Part shown: positions 59,552-64,000 of the stretch, in pieces
Layout: every line of letters begins with the position of its first letter
Position numbering within the stretch: the first letter of the stretch is position 1
Assembly (NCBI GenBank): GCA_018242525.1
Contig: JAFEBS010000048.1
Coordinates: 62,001 to 126,000 of the forward strand
Length of the DNA: 64,000 bases
Direction of reading: 5' to 3'
Source of the DNA: Planctomycetota bacterium
Lineage (GTDB): Bacteria; Planctomycetota; Planctomycetia; Planctomycetales; Planctomycetaceae
Program-made: the position numbers and the translations under genes
The notes under the pieces: generated by a model
Told to the model about the DNA's origin: nothing
What the model saw: only the letters and a program-made list of their open reading frames with translations
Databases searched by the model: none

Positions 59552-62500
59552 ATGCCTGAAATGCCGCGACACCACTCTGACGGCTCGGAACCCGCCGCTG
59601 ACAACCGTCTTTCGGGGAGTACCGGGTTTGGCGAGACTGCCTGCGCGGCCGATTCAGCACCACATGCCGATGGCCCGTTTGGAAACCTGCCGGTTGCGCT
59701 CGGTCGATATCAGATTCAGAAGCTTCTTGGCACCGGATCGATGGGTGCGGTGTATCTGGCGTTTGATACAGTCCTGGACCGCCCCGTGGCATTAAAAGTC
59801 GCCAAGGTCTCGGGATCTGGTACGGACATCATCCTCCAGCGAATGGAAACAGAGGCCAAGGCCGCGGCCACGGTTGATCATCCACAGATCTGCAAGGTCT
59901 ATGATTTCGGTGAGATCAACGGGATTCAGTATATCGCACTTCAATACATCAAGGGAGAAGATCTAAAAACGTGGTTGAGGCGTACGGGCCACCGACGGGA
60001 ACCCGCCGAGGCGGTTCGGCTGGTCCTGCAGATGGCGCGTGCCTTGAGGGCGGCGCATCGCACAGGCGTAATCCATCGCGACTTGAAACCCGCAAACATC
60101 ATGATTGATCAGTCAGGCGAGCCGGTCATCATGGACTTCGGCCTGGCCCGACGCTCAATCATTCCGACCGAATTAAGTTTGGCCCAGGGGATCCTTGGGA
60201 CAGCAGCGTACATGTCGCCCGAACAGGCGGTCGGTGTGTCCGAAGAAATCGACCAGCGCAGCGACATCTATGCCCTGGGCGTCATCCTGTTCGAATTACT
60301 GACAGGTACATGGCCGTTTGTCGGAAGCCCGATGGATGTCATGGGAAGGAAGTGCCTGCATCCAGCGCCCTCCGCTAGCGAGATCGTCCCGGACCTGCCG
60401 CCCGCTCTCGTTGATGTCTGCCAGATGATGGTGGCCCTCAACAAGGAAGACCGGTACACCGACTGTGACGAACTGATCGCTGCGTTGGAATCCGTCGATC
60501 TGACTCCTGCCGGCTGGCATCCGATGCTGTCAGAATACGCTGCCGCCGAGTCAACAATGGCGATAGACGATCGATCGCCGCGTGAACTCGCCGAACGCCC
60601 GTCGGATACCGACCCGATTGCATCGATGGCATTCAGCCAGAGTGTTTCACGGAAGTTGCCGCCAGGCACTCGTGTCGGATTTGCGACGTGGAGGTGGTCC
60701 CCCGCGCGATGGGCACTGCTGGGCGGCACTGCATTCCTGGTCATTCTGCTGGCAGTCGTGCTGGTCTTTCATTCCGGGGATGCGATCGTCAAGATCGAGA
60801 TCCTGACCGACGACCTGAACGTGACCTTTCAAAAGGAAACGTTCACCATCGTCGATGGGATTCACAAGTATCGGGTGACGCCGGGTAAGAAGACACTGCG
60901 CATTAAGTCAGGCGATGTCGAGTTCGAAACGGAGGCTTTCGTACTCAACCGGGGCCAGAATCCTGCCGTCACCGTCGAGCGGGTGGCATCGCAAATTGTC
61001 ACCAGGCTCGGTGGGGACGTGGTCGACCGACACCCCGTCGCGGAGGAAATCAATCAATCAACACTGACGGAACGGCAGAAACCGCGACCGAAGGTCGAGA
61101 CCACGGCGAGTATGGATGCCAATGCTTCCGACCCGGAACCTCAAACGGATTCTGCACTGCGTTCCCGCATGGCGCGGATGCCGGCACCGCATCTGGAGGG
61201 AGCGTGGAACCTTGAGGGCAGTGAACTGATGACGATTGGCAAACCCAACGAACCGCAGGTCTTCGTCTTTGGAGATCCAAGCTGGACGGACTACGATCTG
61301 ACAATGGAGGTCGTCAGCGACAAGGACGGAATGGAGCATTCGATTCTCTTTCAGTCGGACCATGAAGCCAGGAACTTCTGGAAGCTGGACCTGGGTGCAT
61401 TCGGGGATGCGAGAAACTTCGACTTGCTGCCGTTCCTGGCCAACGCCGCACCATGGCAAAGTCCCGCCCGACGATTTCTGGCCGCGCGGTTACATGGTCA
61501 ATACGGCACCTGGTACCGCGCAAAGATCGAAGTGAGGGGACCATCGATTCGAGTGTTTGTTGACGACAGGCTGGTTGCCATGACCAGCGAAGATCAGTTG
61601 AGTCGCGGTCGTGTGGGAGTTCGATCGTGGAACGCAGGTCAGGCTCGCTGGCGCAACTGCGAAGTGAGGTCACCGGATGGCGTTCTCCTTTGGAAAGGGT
61701 GGCCGCCAATTCCATCGCAATCGCAGCCCCCGAAGAGCTTGGCATTTCAGGAGCCGGGTTTCGCGGAGTGGCTGGCGGAGGCCTCAAGTGGCAACGCCGA
61801 CCAGCAAGTGGCGGCCGTCACTCAAAAGCTGAAAGAACTCAATCCGGCCTTTGATGGTTCGACCAGGCCAACTCTCCAGGACCACATTGTGACGGGATTC
61901 GAGTTTCCGAGCGACACCGTGACAGATATTTCCCCCGTGAGAGCCTTTGCGAAACTCCAACACTTGTCGATTGTCGGCGCCTACCCGGTAATGAGCGTTT
62001 TTTCCGACTTGTCACCGCTTCAGGGGATGAGGCTGACATCCCTTTGGTGCGGGAATTCCAATGTGTCTGACCTCTCCCCTCTCAAAGGAATGCCGATTAC
62101 GAGTCTGAAATGCGTCAATACGCGAATCGCGGATCTGTCGCCTCTGGACGGCATGCCGCTGGAAGAATTGGAATGCCACGGATGCCCGGAATTGTCTGAC
62201 ATCACTCCGCTTCAGGGAGCCCCGCTGAAGCGGCTGAGTTTCTACGCGACGAAAGTGAGTTCCCTGGCACCTCTGTCGGGGATGCAACTGGTCTTCCTTG
62301 ATTGCGGAGGAACGAATGTTTCCGATTTGTCGCCACTGAAGGGGATGCCTTTGGCGGAAGTGAGGATCTGGTCGACACGCGTTTCTGACCTGACGCCGCT
62401 CGAACGTCTGCCACTGACGGCGTTCATGTCGCACAACTCGCATGTTTCCGACCTTTCGCCGCTCCGCGGGATGAAACTGACTCATCTCTCGCTCACACCT

Positions 62501-62632
62501 CAGGACATCAAACGGGGAATGGATATTATTCGCCAAATGGAGAGCCTGAAGTCCATTGAGACTATGGAGGCTCGGGTTTCACCCAAGGAATTCTGGACGA
62601 AGTACGATGCGGGTGACTTCATCAGTCGCTAA
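59552..62632 (+). CDS. Ser/Thr kinase with LamG-like domain and leucine-rich repeats (tandem kinase 2)
   Basis: The 1026-residue protein follows 107 bases after kinase 1. The kinase domain has GTGSMGAVYLA, VALKVAKV, HRDLKPANIMI and MDFGLARRS. A transmembrane helix is near residues 384-406 (WALLGGTAFLVILLAVVLVF), followed by the PEGA-like segment VKIEILTDDLNVTFQKETFT, matching kinase 1. Residues about 545-715 form a DUF1080/concanavalin-like domain. From about 796 come seven or eight leucine-rich-type repeats (for example DLSPLKGMPITSLKCVNTRI), with the motif DLSPLxGMPL recurring. The tail ends with a short helical segment. The repeats should form a periplasmic binding surface. Confidence 0.93.
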   Translation: MPEMPRHHSDGSEPAADNRLSGSTGFGETACAADSAPHADGPFGNLPVALGRYQIQKLLGTGSMGAVYLAFDTVLDRPVALKVAKVSGSGTDIILQRMETEAKAAATVDHPQICKVYDFGEINGIQYIALQYIKGEDLKTWLRRTGHRREPAEAVRLVLQMARALRAAHRTGVIHRDLKPANIMIDQSGEPVIMDFGLARRSIIPTELSLAQGILGTAAYMSPEQAVGVSEEIDQRSDIYALGVILFELLTGTWPFVGSPMDVMGRKCLHPAPSASEIVPDLPPALVDVCQMMVALNKEDRYTDCDELIAALESVDLTPAGWHPMLSEYAAAESTMAIDDRSPRELAERPSDTDPIASMAFSQSVSRKLPPGTRVGFATWRWSPARWALLGGTAFLVILLAVVLVFHSGDAIVKIEILTDDLNVTFQKETFTIVDGIHKYRVTPGKKTLRIKSGDVEFETEAFVLNRGQNPAVTVERVASQIVTRLGGDVVDRHPVAEEINQSTLTERQKPRPKVETTASMDANASDPEPQTDSALRSRMARMPAPHLEGAWNLEGSELMTIGKPNEPQVFVFGDPSWTDYDLTMEVVSDKDGMEHSILFQSDHEARNFWKLDLGAFGDARNFDLLPFLANAAPWQSPARRFLAARLHGQYGTWYRAKIEVRGPSIRVFVDDRLVAMTSEDQLSRGRVGVRSWNAGQARWRNCEVRSPDGVLLWKGWPPIPSQSQPPKSLAFQEPGFAEWLAEASSGNADQQVAAVTQKLKELNPAFDGSTRPTLQDHIVTGFEFPSDTVTDISPVRAFAKLQHLSIVGAYPVMSVFSDLSPLQGMRLTSLWCGNSNVSDLSPLKGMPITSLKCVNTRIADLSPLDGMPLEELECHGCPELSDITPLQGAPLKRLSFYATKVSSLAPLSGMQLVFLDCGGTNVSDLSPLKGMPLAEVRIWSTRVSDLTPLERLPLTAFMSHNSHVSDLSPLRGMKLTHLSLTPQDIKRGMDIIRQMESLKSIETMEARVSPKEFWTKYDAGDFISR

Positions 62633-62767
62633 TGTATTGTCGCAGACTTCATCTTGGGTTGTGTGCCCCGCTTCAAGACAAATCATGGCCGACTTACCGA
62701 ATCACGCTGCCGCCCCCTCTCGGGTTGCGAGACTGGAATAAATGTCACGCCCGATTGGGACTCATTC

Positions 62768-64000
62768 ATGACTGATTCACCAAAGCCCCCTGCGGATGAT
62801 CCCCGAGAAAAAGCATCGCGCGCGACGAAACCCATCCCACCGACTCGGGGACCGGAGCAGACGTCCCGGACATCGGATTCCGCTCCGGCCACAGGCGGGA
62901 TGTTTGCGAAACTGCCAACTCAGTTCGGCCGGTATCGAATCGAAAAACTGCTCGGCCAGGGGGCGATGGGGGCCGTGTATCTGGCGGAGGACATCACGCT
63001 GGAACGGTCGGTGGCGCTGAAAGTGGCCAAAGTCTCAGCCAGCGGGGCGGCCAGGATCCTGAAGCGAATGGAGGCGGAAGCGCGGGCGGGAGCTAAGATC
63101 GACCATCCGCTGATCTGCAAAGTTTATGACTCGGGCGAGATCGACGGCATTCGGTTCATTGCGCTACAATACATTGAGGGTGAAGATCTCAAGTCATACC
63201 TGAATCGAGTCGGTCGCCGCCGCGAACCGGCCGAAGCAGTGGGAATCGTGTTCCAACTCGCGCAAGCCTTGCAGGCGGCTCACGAGCAGGGAGTGATTCA
63301 TCGGGACCTGAAGCCGGAAAATGTGATGCTCCGCCCTGATGGGGCACCGGTCATCATGGATTTTGGCCTTGCACGGCAGACCACAATCGCCGGCGACGCG
63401 CGGTTGACGCTGGCGGGAACGATCCTTGGATCGGCCGCGTACATGTCTCCAGAACAGGCACGCGGCACGGCCAATGCCGGCGAGATCGACCATCGAAGCG
63501 ATCAGTACGCCCTCGGCGTGATTCTGTTCGAGATGCTGACTGGCGAGTGGCCGTTCACCGGAAGCACGATTGAAGTCATGGGTAAGAAGTGCGTGCAGGC
63601 AGCGCCGTCACCGCTGCTGACCAACCCCAGTCTGCAACCGCAATTGGCGGCGATTTGCCACACGATGATTGCCCACAGGAAAGCAGACCGGTTTTCGAGT
63701 TGTGCAGACGTTGCAGCCCGACTGGAAGTCCTCGAATTTAAGGAAAATGACCCGGAATGGTCCGGTGACGATCCCTGTACAGCATTCGACGTCGCCTCGG
63801 CAAAGCCGGCTGCACGGCGCCGTCGGGCGGCGGACGCCACGGTCAAGGTGACGAACGCCCGGTCGCTGCAGACTTCCACGCCAGGACTTCACGCACAGCT
63901 GACGACATGGTGGAAAACTCTGGCGTCATCGAAGCGAGGAATCGTGGCCAGTAGTTTGGGGCTTACACTGCTCCTGGCTGCAATCATGTGGTCTCGCAGT
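62768..64000 (+). CDS. Ser/Thr kinase (tandem kinase 3), 3' end beyond window
   Basis: The ATG at 62768 opens a frame that is still open at 64000, with 411 codons visible. The kinase domain is complete: GQGAMGAVYLA, VALKVAKV, HRDLKPENVML, MDFGLARQT and SPEQ. The insert GTANAGEIDHRSD and the motif VMGKKCVQ match the two upstream paralogues. A transmembrane helix begins at about residue 392 (IVASSLGLTLLLAAIMW) and runs to the edge. The sensory tail is therefore not visible. By analogy it may carry a third type of extracellular domain. Confidence 0.93.
   Translation, partial: MTDSPKPPADDPREKASRATKPIPPTRGPEQTSRTSDSAPATGGMFAKLPTQFGRYRIEKLLGQGAMGAVYLAEDITLERSVALKVAKVSASGAARILKRMEAEARAGAKIDHPLICKVYDSGEIDGIRFIALQYIEGEDLKSYLNRVGRRREPAEAVGIVFQLAQALQAAHEQGVIHRDLKPENVMLRPDGAPVIMDFGLARQTTIAGDARLTLAGTILGSAAYMSPEQARGTANAGEIDHRSDQYALGVILFEMLTGEWPFTGSTIEVMGKKCVQAAPSPLLTNPSLQPQLAAICHTMIAHRKADRFSSCADVAARLEVLEFKENDPEWSGDDPCTAFDVASAKPAARRRRAADATVKVTNARSLQTSTPGLHAQLTTWWKTLASSKRGIVASSLGLTLLLAAIMWSRS

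Overview
This 64 kb window carries the gene families of a member of the Planctomycetota, most like Planctomycetaceae. The signs are a formylglycine-type sulfatase, a Tat-exported Gfo/Idh/MocA oxidoreductase, a PQQ-like propeller lipoprotein, large Ser/Thr kinases with WD40 or leucine-rich tails, ECF sigma factors paired with kinases, and DUF1573 and TIGR03067-like domains. No rRNA, tRNA, CRISPR array or intact transposon was recognised. The sulfatase runs off the left edge and a kinase runs off the right edge.

Layout. 1-1.65 kb: sulfatase (minus). 2.3-7.8 kb: a plus-strand cluster of two small exported Cys-rich proteins, an exported membrane-anchored protein, two DUF1573-type membrane proteins (the first frameshifted) and a GT39-like glycosyltransferase cut by one in-frame TAG. 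8-9.7 kb: recJ (minus). 10.2-11.4 kb: oxidoreductase. 11.4-18.1 kb: a minus-strand ABC-2 export module (permease, ATPase, exported GATase-like membrane protein, permease). 18.4-20 kb: aldo/keto reductase and DJ-1/PfpI protein. 20.4-24 kb: four-S1-domain protein and PQQ-like lipoprotein. 24.2-25.9 kb: principal sigma-70 factor (minus), then citrate synthase and a tiny lipoprotein.

28.4-33.7 kb: a flagellar-type operon with a FliA-like sigma factor, three small envelope or soluble proteins, motA, motB and a TPR protein. 33.8-36.3 kb: zinc-ribbon membrane protein (minus). 36.6-47.7 kb: two tandem copies of a three-gene module (ECF sigma factor, Ser/Thr kinase with an N-terminal anti-sigma-type zinc finger, and a very large envelope protein with a catalytically dead trypsin-like domain, a coiled coil and a variable tail). 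In the first copy the tail is a prenyltransferase-like alpha barrel interrupted by a thioredoxin domain. I consider this duplicated module the strongest candidate for an under-described system.

47.9-51.1 kb: threonine synthase and a thioredoxin-trypsin fusion with an intact triad. 51.3-56 kb: an acyl-CoA mutase operon (mutase with isobutyryl-CoA-mutase-type active-site residues, a B12-binding/GTPase fusion, an acyl-CoA synthetase). 56.3-64 kb: three tandem paralogous receptor-like kinases with different C-terminal domains.

A 54-bp dispersed repeat occurs as an inverted pair near 9.8-10 kb and again, in frame, inside the B12/GTPase gene. Other palindromic repeats lie at convergent gene ends near 24.1 and 33.7 kb. 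All functions are read from motifs by eye; no database search was made.
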